Positions 1 to 5,940 of a DNA stretch of 6,043 nt are shown here, piece after piece. A program made the position numbers and the translations under genes. The stretch spans positions 1 through 6,043 of the forward strand of contig JABFST010000292.1 in assembly GCA_013140465.1 (NCBI GenBank), given 5' to 3'. Position 1 is the stretch's first letter; the number at the start of each line of letters is the position of its first letter. Origin of the DNA: Methylococcaceae bacterium (lineage in GTDB: Bacteria; Pseudomonadota; Gammaproteobacteria; Methylococcales; Methylomonadaceae). The notes under the pieces are model-generated. The model was not told the origin of the DNA. It ran no database searches and saw only the letters and a program-made list of their open reading frames with translations.

Positions 1-115
1 ATGCAATAGTCGCTGCCCAGATAAAAAAGAAGCCGCTTAAAGGCCCTACTGCCAAAAATGTTGCCACGCCCGACAAAACGCAAATACTGACAGAAAGCGC
101 TGTTAGTTTATCCAT
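1..115 (-). CDS. Small membrane protein, N-terminal fragment (possibly DUF1097 family), cut by the window edge
   Basis: An ATG at 115-113 opens a frame that stays open to the left edge, giving 38 residues that begin MDKLTALSVSICVL. A GGAG ribosome-binding site (minus strand, complement of 122-125) lies seven bases upstream, which supports a real start. After a short polar beginning the visible part is almost entirely hydrophobic, with small residues and glycines, a GPLSG turn and then aromatic residues (FFFIWAA). This fits two membrane helices of a small integral membrane protein. The pattern resembles the start of DUF1097 proteins, which are small multi-helix membrane proteins of unknown function, but this rests on memory of the family's look and on 38 residues only. 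The gene is co-directional with the UPF0016 gene, whose stop is 180 nt upstream. That gap suggests its own promoter or regulated read-through. Confidence 0.6.
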   Translation of the reverse strand, partial: MDKLTALSVSICVLSGVATFLAVGPLSGFFFIWAATIA

Positions 116-295
116 TGTAAATCTCCAAAAAAATCACCTCAGTTAAAATAATTGCGCCCGCTTTCACATTGAGGTGGTTCTATGAAAACTGACGTTGAAG
201 ACTGTCCGCCGCCGCTAGTGTTGCTAACGGAGATAAGGGGGCTTACCAAAGCACCCAAATCAGCGGCTGATTCTATACTTTACCGATAACAGCGG
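116..295 (-). promoter_or_regulatory. Intergenic leader with multiple predicted hairpins upstream of the small membrane protein gene
   Basis: Read as minus-strand RNA, this 180-nt gap holds several stems. The first is AATCAG-CCG-CTGATT (272-258). Next come two mutually exclusive hairpins: GGG(U)GCUU-UGGU-AAGCCCC (256-239, one bulge), and GGUAAG-CCCC-CUUAUC (247-232). Then follows CCGUUAG-CAACA-CUAGCGG (230-212). The last is a CACCTCA/TGAGGTG pair (176-170 with 141-135), followed by seven Ts (133-127) that run directly into the GGAG ribosome-binding site. In two stems the non-Watson-Crick position is a G-U pair only in minus-strand RNA and would be an A-C mismatch on the plus strand, so any folding would be of the minus transcript. 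This could be a cis-regulatory leader with an attenuator, or simply the trailer of the UPF0016 gene plus a weak terminator. I match it to no known riboswitch class. Confidence 0.35.
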
Positions 296-979
296 TCAAT
301 TTGTAACTAAACTTCCGGCATAAGCACTGACAGCCCTATAGCCCGCAAAAGCCGACAACAGCAAAAACAATAAGCCACTACCACGATGCAGCCAAAGCAA
401 AGACAATTTTTGCAGCAAGGTCCGTCCAGCCAACACCCCTAAGGCAGTCGTCGTGGCTAAAGCTGCGGTAGCCCCTAACCAGACTGCTAAGGGTAATGCC
501 GTACTGCTAAGGGCAACGACCGCCAACTGGGTTTTGTCACCAAATTCCGCAACAGTAATCAACAAAAACGTGGTGAAAAATAGGCCATGCCCCGTTTTTT
601 CGGCAATCACCTCATCATCTTCTGGCTCTTGGGTGCGTAAAGCCTGGATACCAAACACCGCAAACAACAACGCGACGACCCCTGCCACCACGAAATCAGG
701 CAGCCAGTTGGCTATGGCAACGCCAAAAACCACCGCCAAGGTGTTTAACACGGCAAAGGCCGCCACTGCACCCAATAGCACGGGGATAGGCCGATGTCTA
801 GCGGCTAAAGTCATGCACACGAGTTGGCTTTTGTCGCCCATTTCTGCCGCCACGATCATCGCAAAGCTGGTGCTGGCAGTGGCAAACTGACCGCTATAAA
901 GCTGTTGGATGGTTTTGCCCAATAACGCCGAAAAATCAGTGCTTAAGTAAAGTTGTGCGTAATTTGCGAGGGTCTCCAT
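296..979 (-). CDS. UPF0016 / GDT1 / TMEM165-family cation transporter (likely manganese export)
   Basis: This is a 227-residue integral membrane protein carrying both signature motifs of the UPF0016 family: EMGDKS at residues 46-51 and EFGDKT at 145-150. The two acidic E-x-G-D-K-[ST] motifs sit in homologous halves of three helices each (about 34-58, 66-91, 94-113; then 133-157, 160-186, 197-216), the inverted-repeat design of this family. The halves are joined by an acidic loop (EPEDDE, 118-123). Characterised members move Mn2+ and Ca2+ against H+; bacterial ones such as Vibrio MneA export manganese. Length is normal for a two-domain bacterial member. The start ATG has an AAGGA ribosome-binding site five bases upstream. 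It follows the ZIP gene by 20 nt on the same strand, so the two are probably co-transcribed. Substrate specificity is inferred from the family. Confidence 0.92.
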   Translation of the reverse strand: METLANYAQLYLSTDFSALLGKTIQQLYSGQFATASTSFAMIVAAEMGDKSQLVCMTLAARHRPIPVLLGAVAAFAVLNTLAVVFGVAIANWLPDFVVAGVVALLFAVFGIQALRTQEPEDDEVIAEKTGHGLFFTTFLLITVAEFGDKTQLAVVALSSTALPLAVWLGATAALATTTALGVLAGRTLLQKLSLLWLHRGSGLLFLLLSAFAGYRAVSAYAGSLVTN

Positions 980-999
980 CCTAATCCTTGTGTACAGTA

Positions 1000-1950
1000 T
1001 TAGCCCAGCAAATTATCCAAAACCATCATCACGATAAACCCTGCCATCAGCGCAAATGTGGCATAGCGAGACCGTCCGTTGGCATGGGTTTCAGGGATAA
1101 TTTCTTCGCTGATGACAAATAACATGGCCCCTGCGGCAAAGCCCATTGCAATAGGTAAAATTGGTTGGAACACCGTCACCATAGTGATGCCCAGCAAACC
1201 GCCTATGGGTTCGACCAAGCCTGTCAGTGTCGCTATGCCGACTGCTCGCCATTTGTTATAACCCAAACCCACTAACGGCAAGGCCACCGCCAAACCTTCG
1301 GGTATATTCTGCAAGGCAATGGCAATTGCCAGCACCACACCGTTTTTCATTTCGCCCGAGCCAAAACTAACACCTACCGACATGCCTTCGGGAAAATTGT
1401 GGATGGTGATCGCGATAATAAACAGCCAGACTTTTTTTAATGACACTAATTGCACATCGGATATGGCATCAAAATGTACATGCGGCAATTGGCGGTCGGC
1501 ATAGTGCAAAAACACCGCGCCCATCAACATGCCTAAAGACACTATGTAGATGCCTTTGCCGGGCCAAATGGCATTGCCAAAAGACAAGCCAGGGACCAAC
1601 AACGAAAAAGCGGTTGCCGCCAACATCACCCCCGCCGCAGCCCCGAGCAAACTGTTAAACAAATTGCGTGAAATGTCTTTAAAAAACAAGGCGGGCAACG
1701 CCCCTACCCCAGTTGCCAAACCCGCTAATATGCTGGCAAAAAAGCCAATAACGACAACTCTTCCAAAAATCAGATATAAAGAGCCAAAAACCAGCAATTG
1801 CGACAATAAAAATAGCCCTGCCCAAACGCCCCAACGCTTGTTGCGGGGCATGGCCTGGATTTCCTGATAGTGGCTGCTGTCTTTCAGCTGGCTGATTTTA
1901 GTTTCAATAAAGTGTTGCAATGTTGAGAGTGTTCTAGTTGTTATAGTCAT
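1000..1950 (-). CDS. ZIP-family (GufA type) divalent metal transporter
   Basis: This is a 316-residue inner-membrane transporter of the Zrt/Irt-like family, expected to import zinc, iron or manganese. The two metal-binding helices are clear: HNFPEG at 184-189 (H184, N185, E188) and QNIPEG at 214-219 (Q214, N215, E218). E247 in the next helix (VEPIGG) corresponds to the conserved TM6 glutamate. These match the binuclear-site residues of the structurally known Bordetella ZIP, except that its aspartate is Asn here (N215). An HYADRQLPHVHF stretch (149-160) forms a His-containing loop before TM4. An SEEIIPE segment (281-287) lies in a late helix. The first 38 residues are a polar, possibly helical cytoplasmic extension, making the protein somewhat longer than typical GufA proteins. 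ATG start with AGG about eight bases upstream. It is the first gene of a probable operon with the UPF0016 gene. The exact metal cannot be told from sequence. Confidence 0.93.
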   Translation of the reverse strand: MTITTRTLSTLQHFIETKISQLKDSSHYQEIQAMPRNKRWGVWAGLFLLSQLLVFGSLYLIFGRVVVIGFFASILAGLATGVGALPALFFKDISRNLFNSLLGAAAGVMLAATAFSLLVPGLSFGNAIWPGKGIYIVSLGMLMGAVFLHYADRQLPHVHFDAISDVQLVSLKKVWLFIIAITIHNFPEGMSVGVSFGSGEMKNGVVLAIAIALQNIPEGLAVALPLVGLGYNKWRAVGIATLTGLVEPIGGLLGITMVTVFQPILPIAMGFAAGAMLFVISEEIIPETHANGRSRYATFALMAGFIVMMVLDNLLG

Positions 1951-1984
1951 TATTGCTTACCTGATTTTAGGAAATGGTCAGGGC

Positions 1985-2007
1985 ATTATAGCCAAATCCT
2001 AACTTTT
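1985..2007 (-). promoter_or_regulatory. Probable sigma-70 promoter of the ZIP-UPF0016 unit
   Basis: A perfect TATAAT -10 hexamer reads on the minus strand at 1990-1985, 35 bases upstream of the ZIP start codon. At the standard 17-bp spacing the -35 position (2013-2008) reads CCGCAT, which is poor. The promoter therefore relies mainly on its -10 or needs an activator. The predicted transcript starts near 1978 and has a leader of under 30 nt. The spacer contains one arm of an inverted repeat. Confidence 0.5.
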
Positions 2008-2031
2008 ATGCGGTTATTATGCTTAGGATTT
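1994..2031. repeat. Perfect 9-bp inverted repeat over the ZIP promoter, candidate operator
   Basis: AAATCCTAA (1994-2002) and TTAGGATTT (2023-2031) are exact reverse complements separated by 20 bp. The arm centres are 29 bp apart, close to three helical turns. One arm lies in the spacer just upstream of the -10, so a bound protein would block or modulate transcription. A third copy of the core hexamer TTAGGA lies downstream at 1967-1972, in the ZIP leader. A metal-responsive regulator is an obvious idea given the genes, but the sequence does not look like a canonical Fur or Zur box that I can recall. The repeat is upstream of the predicted start site, so it is not an RNA hairpin of that transcript. 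Confidence 0.45.
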
Positions 2032-2111
2032 CCTCGCTGTGCCAAAGCTTTAAGCTTAATTTGCAATAGCCTCGCTAAACTGTGTGAAATTACCTTGGTG
2101 GCTTGAAAATC

Positions 2112-2117
2112 TATACT
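2112..2117 (+). promoter_or_regulatory. Possible -10 element (TATACT) for the small plus-strand gene
   Basis: TATACT matches the -10 consensus at five of six positions and lies 60 bases upstream of the ATG at 2178. The -35 position at 17-bp spacing (2089-2094, ATTACC) is weak, and a TTGGTG at 2095-2100 is too close to pair with it. The rest of the 1951-2177 interval is AT-rich non-coding DNA shared by two divergent genes. Confidence 0.3.
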
Positions 2118-2177
2118 ACTATGTGCCTAACAAGCCAACACCCTCGTTTTTTAATTTCAGCAACCGGAGCATCTGCC

Positions 2178-2516
2178 ATGAGCCAACAAATCATCAACAT
2201 CAGCGACACTCAAATCGTCAGCGGAATAGAACCGATGGCATCAGCAGAAGGTAACGGGCATCTGCGCATTTTATGGGCGACTGTGCCGGTTTTTGCCCAA
2301 AGGCCCAGTATTACCGTCAACATTTATTCCACCGACGATATGGATAACTCAAGTGCTACAGTTGTGTCTTGGGCTGTCGAGTACATCCCTAACGGCACCG
2401 CTGACGGTTTAGACTTAATTGGCATTTCATTGGAAAATGCCGCCAATGACTCACCTTATTACTTTGAGCAAGCCAATATGGTGTGCAGTTATATGGCGAT
2501 AGGCGAGCGGATTTGA
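2178..2516 (+). CDS. Small hypothetical protein, possible H-type-lectin-like beta fold
   Basis: The predicted protein has 112 residues, starting MSQQIINISD. The ATG at 2178 is chosen because GGAG (2166-2169) lies eight bases upstream. A longer in-frame reading from a TTG at 2103 would add 25 residues without a comparable ribosome-binding site. No signal peptide, membrane helix or cysteine pair is visible (one Cys, C103). The protein is rich in alternating hydrophobic and polar residues with strand-like stretches: ILWATVPVF (31-39), ITVNIYST (45-52), VVSWAVEYI (62-70), LIGISLEN (80-87) and VCSYMAIGE (102-110). The spacing of an F...P.V-like first strand pair and a final aromatic-x-A-I-G strand is reminiscent of the H-type lectin domain, but this is a weak resemblance. 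It stands alone, divergent from the metal-transport unit and convergent with nifA. Function unknown. Confidence 0.75.
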   Translation: MSQQIINISDTQIVSGIEPMASAEGNGHLRILWATVPVFAQRPSITVNIYSTDDMDNSSATVVSWAVEYIPNGTADGLDLIGISLENAANDSPYYFEQANMVCSYMAIGERI

Positions 2517-2539
2517 TGAATCGTAAGTGTTTTGCCAAT

Positions 2540-2565
2540 AAGCCCTCTTCAGGCGAAGAGGGTTT
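2540..2565. terminator. Perfect hairpin downstream of the small plus-strand gene
   Basis: CCCTCTTC (2543-2550) and GAAGAGGG (2555-2562) form an eight-base-pair stem with an AGGC loop, extendable by three further pairs (one G-U on the plus strand). It begins 24 nt after the stop codon of the small gene. Neither flank has a clear T-run (GTTTGG on the plus strand, CTTATTGG on the minus), so it is an incomplete intrinsic terminator. It may protect a 3' end or help separate convergent transcripts. Confidence 0.45.
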
Positions 2566-2640
2566 GGCTAAAAGCTTCCCCTCCCCTATCGATAATAACC
2601 GTCTAACACCCACACACGCGAAAAACCTTTCAATCCACGC

Positions 2641-2682
2641 AAACAAAAACGGCCAGCATAAGAAAAACCCTTATACCAGCCG
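2641..2682 (-). terminator. Rho-independent terminator of nifLA
   Basis: On the minus strand, CGGCTGGTATAAG (2682-2670) pairs along 13 positions, three of them G-U, with CTTATGCTGGCCG (2662-2650). The loop is seven bases, GGTTTTT. A TTTTTGTTT tract (2649-2641) follows immediately. It starts 33 nt past the nifA stop codon. The three wobble pairs work only in the minus transcript, which fits termination of nifA transcription. Confidence 0.85.
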
Positions 2683-2715
2683 CCAGCCTTAGGCATAGAT
2701 TATGCCCGCATCCTC

Positions 2716-4257
2716 TTAAATTTGCTTCATCGTAATCCCTAACGTCAATATGCGATAAGCGATTTGCCTTGGGGTCATGTTCAGCAAACGCGCGGCTTTC
2801 GCCTGTACCCAACCGCTTTGTTCTAATGCGGCGATGACGCGTTCACGGTCATCCATCGTTTCGTCGTTAAAATCAATCGCAAGTGTTTTAGACGGCTTGT
2901 TCGGTAGAGTGCTGCCAATTTCATCTTCCAAACCTGTGCTAACCATCACATCACGGTCAATAATGCCATTTTGGCTCATAATTGCCGCACGTTCCAGACG
3001 GTTGGCCAATTCACGCACGTTGCCGGGCCAATCGTGTTTCATCAAAATGCGGATCGCGCTTTCTTTAATCTCCAATGGCCTGCCGCCTTGTTGTGCGGAA
3101 ATGCGGCCAAGCAAAAACTCAGATAGCTGCGGGATGTCTTCTATACGGTCACGCAACGCGGGCATAATAATGGGCATGACGTTCAAGCGGTAGTACAAAT
3201 CTTCCCGAAATTTGCCCTCGGTGACTTCAGCTTCTAAATTGCGGTTGGTGGCGGCGATGATGCGTACATTCACCCTGATCGTGTGTGTGCCGCCTACGCG
3301 CTCAAATTCGCCTTCTTGCAACACGCGCAGCAATTTGGCTTGAAACGAGGCCGAGATTTCGCCGATTTCATCCAAAAATAAAGTGCCGTTGTCAGCTAAT
3401 TCAAAACGGCCTTTGCGTTGGCTGATCGCGCCACTAAACGCGCCTTTTTCATGCCCAAACAATTCCGATTCCAATAAGGTGTCCGGCAAGGCCGCACAAT
3501 TGAGTTTTAAGAACGGGCCGCTGGCACAGCCGGAGTTAAAATGGATGGCGTTTGCCACCACTTCTTTGCCGGTTCCCGATTCACCGCGTATCAATACCGT
3601 CGTGTTCCATTTTGCCACTTGGCGGATCAGGTCAAACACCTTAATCATCGGTGGTGTATGTCCTATGATATGCTCAAAGCTGTAGTTCTTGATTAGGGCT
3701 TGTTTTAGTTGGTCGCGTTCGCTTTGTAAATGCCGTTGTTTGCGCTCAATCACACGCAACATTTTTACGCTTTGCGCAACCAAGTTGGCGATCATTTCCA
3801 TAAACCGCGCCCGTTCGCCCAAAAACTGGTTATTATCGGGCTGGGCAGCCAATACGCCGATGGTGTCGCCTTCCTCAACATAAATGGGCGCACCAATAAA
3901 CGGCAATTGCGGATCATAAAGCCCTAAGCGGCCTAAAAATCGGGGTTCATCAGCGACTTTTTCCACTACTATCGTGCAGCCTTCATCCAATATCGCCCCC
4001 ATCAAGCCTTCACCCGGTTGGTAGACCACCGATTCCGTCAGTTTATCGGCATTATTGGAATGCACGACGCTAACGATCATGCTTTTGCTTTCAATTTCGC
4101 GCAGGGTAATCATGCCCGAACGCATCCCAGAACGTTTGTGCAATATCTCCAAAACGGCTTTTAGTTTGGCATGTAAATCGTGCCAGCTGTTCAACACTTG
4201 GCTAATCAAATACAAGGTGTCCAGCTCAGCTTCGATCAATTCCGTACGTTCTAGCAT
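2716..4257 (-). CDS. nifA: NifA, sigma-54-dependent activator of nitrogen fixation genes
   Basis: This 513-residue enhancer-binding protein recruits ATP hydrolysis to open sigma-54 promoters of nif operons. It has a GAF domain (about 15-170), a linker helix, an AAA+ domain (about 194-430) and a C-terminal Fis-type helix-turn-helix (about 479-505). The AAA+ domain shows Walker A GESGTGKE (225-232), Walker B TLFLDEIGE (292-300, D296/E297), sensor I AATNRN (335-340), candidate arginine fingers R351 and R357, and WPGNVREL (410-417). The sigma-54-contacting loop reads GAFSGA (272-277) instead of the usual GAFTGA. Cysteines are only C94, C244 and C254, so the Cys-rich linker of oxygen-sensitive NifA is absent; oxygen control is left to NifL. 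Its ATG overlaps the nifL stop by seven bases and GGAG (complement of 4265-4268) lies seven bases upstream inside nifL, indicating coupled translation and a fixed NifL:NifA ratio. The partnership with NifL separates it from other sigma-54 activators. Confidence 0.96.
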   Translation of the reverse strand: MLERTELIEAELDTLYLISQVLNSWHDLHAKLKAVLEILHKRSGMRSGMITLREIESKSMIVSVVHSNNADKLTESVVYQPGEGLMGAILDEGCTIVVEKVADEPRFLGRLGLYDPQLPFIGAPIYVEEGDTIGVLAAQPDNNQFLGERARFMEMIANLVAQSVKMLRVIERKQRHLQSERDQLKQALIKNYSFEHIIGHTPPMIKVFDLIRQVAKWNTTVLIRGESGTGKEVVANAIHFNSGCASGPFLKLNCAALPDTLLESELFGHEKGAFSGAISQRKGRFELADNGTLFLDEIGEISASFQAKLLRVLQEGEFERVGGTHTIRVNVRIIAATNRNLEAEVTEGKFREDLYYRLNVMPIIMPALRDRIEDIPQLSEFLLGRISAQQGGRPLEIKESAIRILMKHDWPGNVRELANRLERAAIMSQNGIIDRDVMVSTGLEDEIGSTLPNKPSKTLAIDFNDETMDDRERVIAALEQSGWVQAKAARLLNMTPRQIAYRILTLGITMKQI

Positions 4258-5864
4258 GTGTGGTCTCCGCTTGCGCTAAGCCCTTGCAGTGGAAAACTAA
4301 TTTTAATCCGGCAACCATTTTGGTAATCCGGGTCTATGTCGATAAACCCCTTATGTTGGTTGATAATTTCTTTGGCCATCACCAAACCCATACCCGACTG
4401 GTTGCCACCAAATGGGCGTGTGGTGTAAAACGGCTCAAACACTTTGGCGCGTTTTTCCAAAGGGATACCCGGGCCGTTGTCTTCAATCACAACACAAACC
4501 AAATCGGTATCGGAGCTGGTGCTGATTTTTAGCCGTCGCTCGCCTGTATCCATTGCACTCAGCGCATCGATGGCATTATCAACCAGTTGCTTAAATAAAA
4601 TTCTCAGGCGGGTTTCACTGCCCAACAAGCTGGGCAATTCCGCCCACGGCTGCCAATACACGGTAATGCCTGAACCTAAAATGCGCTGCTCACTCAGCAA
4701 TAGCACCTCATGCAGTAATTGGTTGATATTGACCGGAATAATGGCGGTCTGGAAAATTTCGGGGATGCAGTTTTGCATGGTGGTGATGGCTTCTTCCCCT
4801 GATTGTTGGATTTGTTGCAAGCTGTTTAGCAAGCCTAGGTGCTGTTCGTCACCTTTGTGCCGCAACAATTGTTCTGCCGCCCTAATTTGGTTCATCGGCA
4901 TTTGGATTTGGTGCATCGCGCCCAGCAAAGTTTCGCGTATGCCGCGCACGCGCTCGTCTTCCGCCATCAGCGTTTTTAAGGATTGGATGTGCAAAGCTTC
5001 CATTTGTCGGCGTTGGCGGGTGATGTCAGTGATGGTCAGGATCAAATACTGTTTTGAAGCGTTTTCAAAAAACGCATCAGCATTGACTTCGTTTTCAACA
5101 AACCAATTGCCTGCACAGGAAAACCAACGGGTTTTGCGTGTGCCTTTGCCTTCTATTTTAAATTCGCGGTTGTTAAAGCCTTGCTCTTGGCTTTGGATTT
5201 GCTGCCATAAATCGCCCATTTCCAAGCGTAACAATTGCAAAAAATAACTTGCAGGTTCGCCCTTATCCAAGTCCGTCACTAAGGCTTTGTAATTGTGGTT
5301 GTCCAAAATCACGCGGTCTTGGTCGTCGATAACTACCATTGCTATCGGTGAAGAGTTAATCACCGACTCAATCAGCAGCTTTTGGTTAATCACCCGTTTT
5401 TCAGATTCGTACACTTGGGTGATGTCGCGGTGCATACCAATATAATGGCTGATGTCACCTTGCGCGTTCAGCATCGGGGCTATCGTCAAGTCCGACAAAT
5501 ACCGTTGCCCTGATTTATGGCGGTTGCACAAAGTGCCGCGCCACACTTTTTTGGCGCTGATCGTGTGCCATAAATCGTAGTACACCGTACGCGGCGTGCG
5601 CTTGTCCGACAAAATCGATTCGTTTTCGCCCAAAATGTCCTCTTGCGAATAACCTGTCACGCGCGAAAAGGCATCGTTCACATACAAAATATTGGCTTTT
5701 TTGTCGGTGATGGAAATGGCGATAGGCACTTGTTCTACCGCTTCCACAAACAATTGGAACGGCATTTTGTTATAACCCTCGCCGAGCAGGTCGGGGGACA
5801 GTTGGTCCATAACGTCAGCCAAATTGGTGTGCGTTTGCAAAAAACGTAAGGAGATTTTTTTCAT
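4251..5864 (-). CDS. nifL: NifL, FAD-PAS redox and nitrogen-status anti-activator of NifA
   Basis: NifL binds and inhibits NifA when oxygen or fixed nitrogen is plentiful. The product has 537 residues from the ATG at 5864; numbering here is for the 548-residue frame from a TTG at 5897, in which this ATG is residue 12. PAS1 (about 47-165) carries residues matching Azotobacter vinelandii NifL: E93 (its E70, in GENESIL), W110 (W87) and N125 (N102), the FAD-signalling positions. PAS2 spans about 170-290. A helical region with H329 (AMHQIQ) follows, equivalent to the conserved histidine not used for phosphorylation in A. vinelandii. The GHKL ATP-binding domain (about 395-537) has N441 (VDNAID), DNGPGIP (473-479) and GMGL (502-505). 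ATG 5864 is preferred because the predicted sigma-54 start site (near 5893) lies inside the TTG-started reading. It lacks a visible ribosome-binding site, however; a later ATG at 5765 has GAGGG ten bases upstream but would lose 33 residues. Confidence 0.95.
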   Translation of the reverse strand: MKKISLRFLQTHTNLADVMDQLSPDLLGEGYNKMPFQLFVEAVEQVPIAISITDKKANILYVNDAFSRVTGYSQEDILGENESILSDKRTPRTVYYDLWHTISAKKVWRGTLCNRHKSGQRYLSDLTIAPMLNAQGDISHYIGMHRDITQVYESEKRVINQKLLIESVINSSPIAMVVIDDQDRVILDNHNYKALVTDLDKGEPASYFLQLLRLEMGDLWQQIQSQEQGFNNREFKIEGKGTRKTRWFSCAGNWFVENEVNADAFFENASKQYLILTITDITRQRRQMEALHIQSLKTLMAEDERVRGIRETLLGAMHQIQMPMNQIRAAEQLLRHKGDEQHLGLLNSLQQIQQSGEEAITTMQNCIPEIFQTAIIPVNINQLLHEVLLLSEQRILGSGITVYWQPWAELPSLLGSETRLRILFKQLVDNAIDALSAMDTGERRLKISTSSDTDLVCVVIEDNGPGIPLEKRAKVFEPFYTTRPFGGNQSGMGLVMAKEIINQHKGFIDIDPDYQNGCRIKISFPLQGLSASGDHTC

Positions 5865-5903
5865 GGGCGCATGAGTGTGTTGAACGATGATTAACAAATA
5901 TCA

Positions 5904-5919
5904 AGCAAAAACAACGCCA
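5904..5919 (-). promoter_or_regulatory. Sigma-54 (-24/-12) promoter of nifLA
   Basis: The minus strand reads TGGCGTTGTTTTTGCT from 5919 to 5904. GG (5918-5917) and GC (5906-5905) are separated by exactly ten bases, the invariant sigma-54 spacing, and both the TGGC and TTGCT blocks match consensus. The predicted start site is about 12 nt past the -12 C, near 5893, which leaves a leader of about 29 nt to the nifL ATG at 5864. Confidence 0.75.
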
Positions 5920-5926
5920 GCATCGC

Positions 5927-5939
5927 TAAGATATAGATT
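5927..5939 (-). promoter_or_regulatory. Possible IHF site between enhancer and promoter
   Basis: The minus strand reads AATCTATATCTTA, matching the IHF consensus WATCAANNNNTTR at eight of nine defined positions. It sits upstream of the -24 element in an AT-rich stretch (5927-5950), where DNA bending would help a distant activator reach the polymerase. It is unusually close to the -24, and AT-rich DNA produces such matches by chance. Confidence 0.25.
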
Positions 5940-5940
5940 T

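Noticed and set aside
258..272. AATCAG-CGG-CTGATT palindrome as an intrinsic terminator for the UPF0016 gene
   Set aside because: The stem is short and no T-run follows on the minus strand, so it is recorded only as part of the structured leader.
182..289. A 35-codon plus-strand frame beginning ATG with GAGGTGG five bases upstream
   Set aside because: The GAGGTG belongs to the inverted repeat ahead of the minus-strand gene, the peptide has no recognisable features, and hairpin wobble pairs favour minus-strand transcription. It cannot be excluded, but support is too thin.
453..890. Open frame of 145 codons on the plus strand
   Set aside because: Antisense to the UPF0016 gene, whose two E-x-G-D-K motifs establish the true strand; the product is low-complexity Ala/Thr/Asn.
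1951..2100. A yybP-ykoY manganese riboswitch, often found upstream of UPF0016 genes
   Set aside because: The conserved GGGGAGUAG core is not seen on either strand here or in 116-295, and the predicted ZIP leader is under 30 nt.
2103..2177. TTG start extending the small plus-strand protein by 25 residues
   Set aside because: The ATG at 2178 has a well-placed GGAG. The TTG lies upstream of the possible -10 element at 2112-2117 and has no clear ribosome-binding site.
2389..2692. Short open frames on both strands between the small gene and nifA (2389-2646 minus, 2483-2692 plus, 2630-2812 minus)
   Set aside because: They run through the two hairpins and overlap ends of better-supported genes, with no ribosome-binding sites or family features.
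4444..5247. Open frame of 267 codons on the plus strand
   Set aside because: It lies wholly antisense to nifL, whose PAS and ATPase motifs are intact. The product is cysteine- and serine-rich with no recognisable domain.
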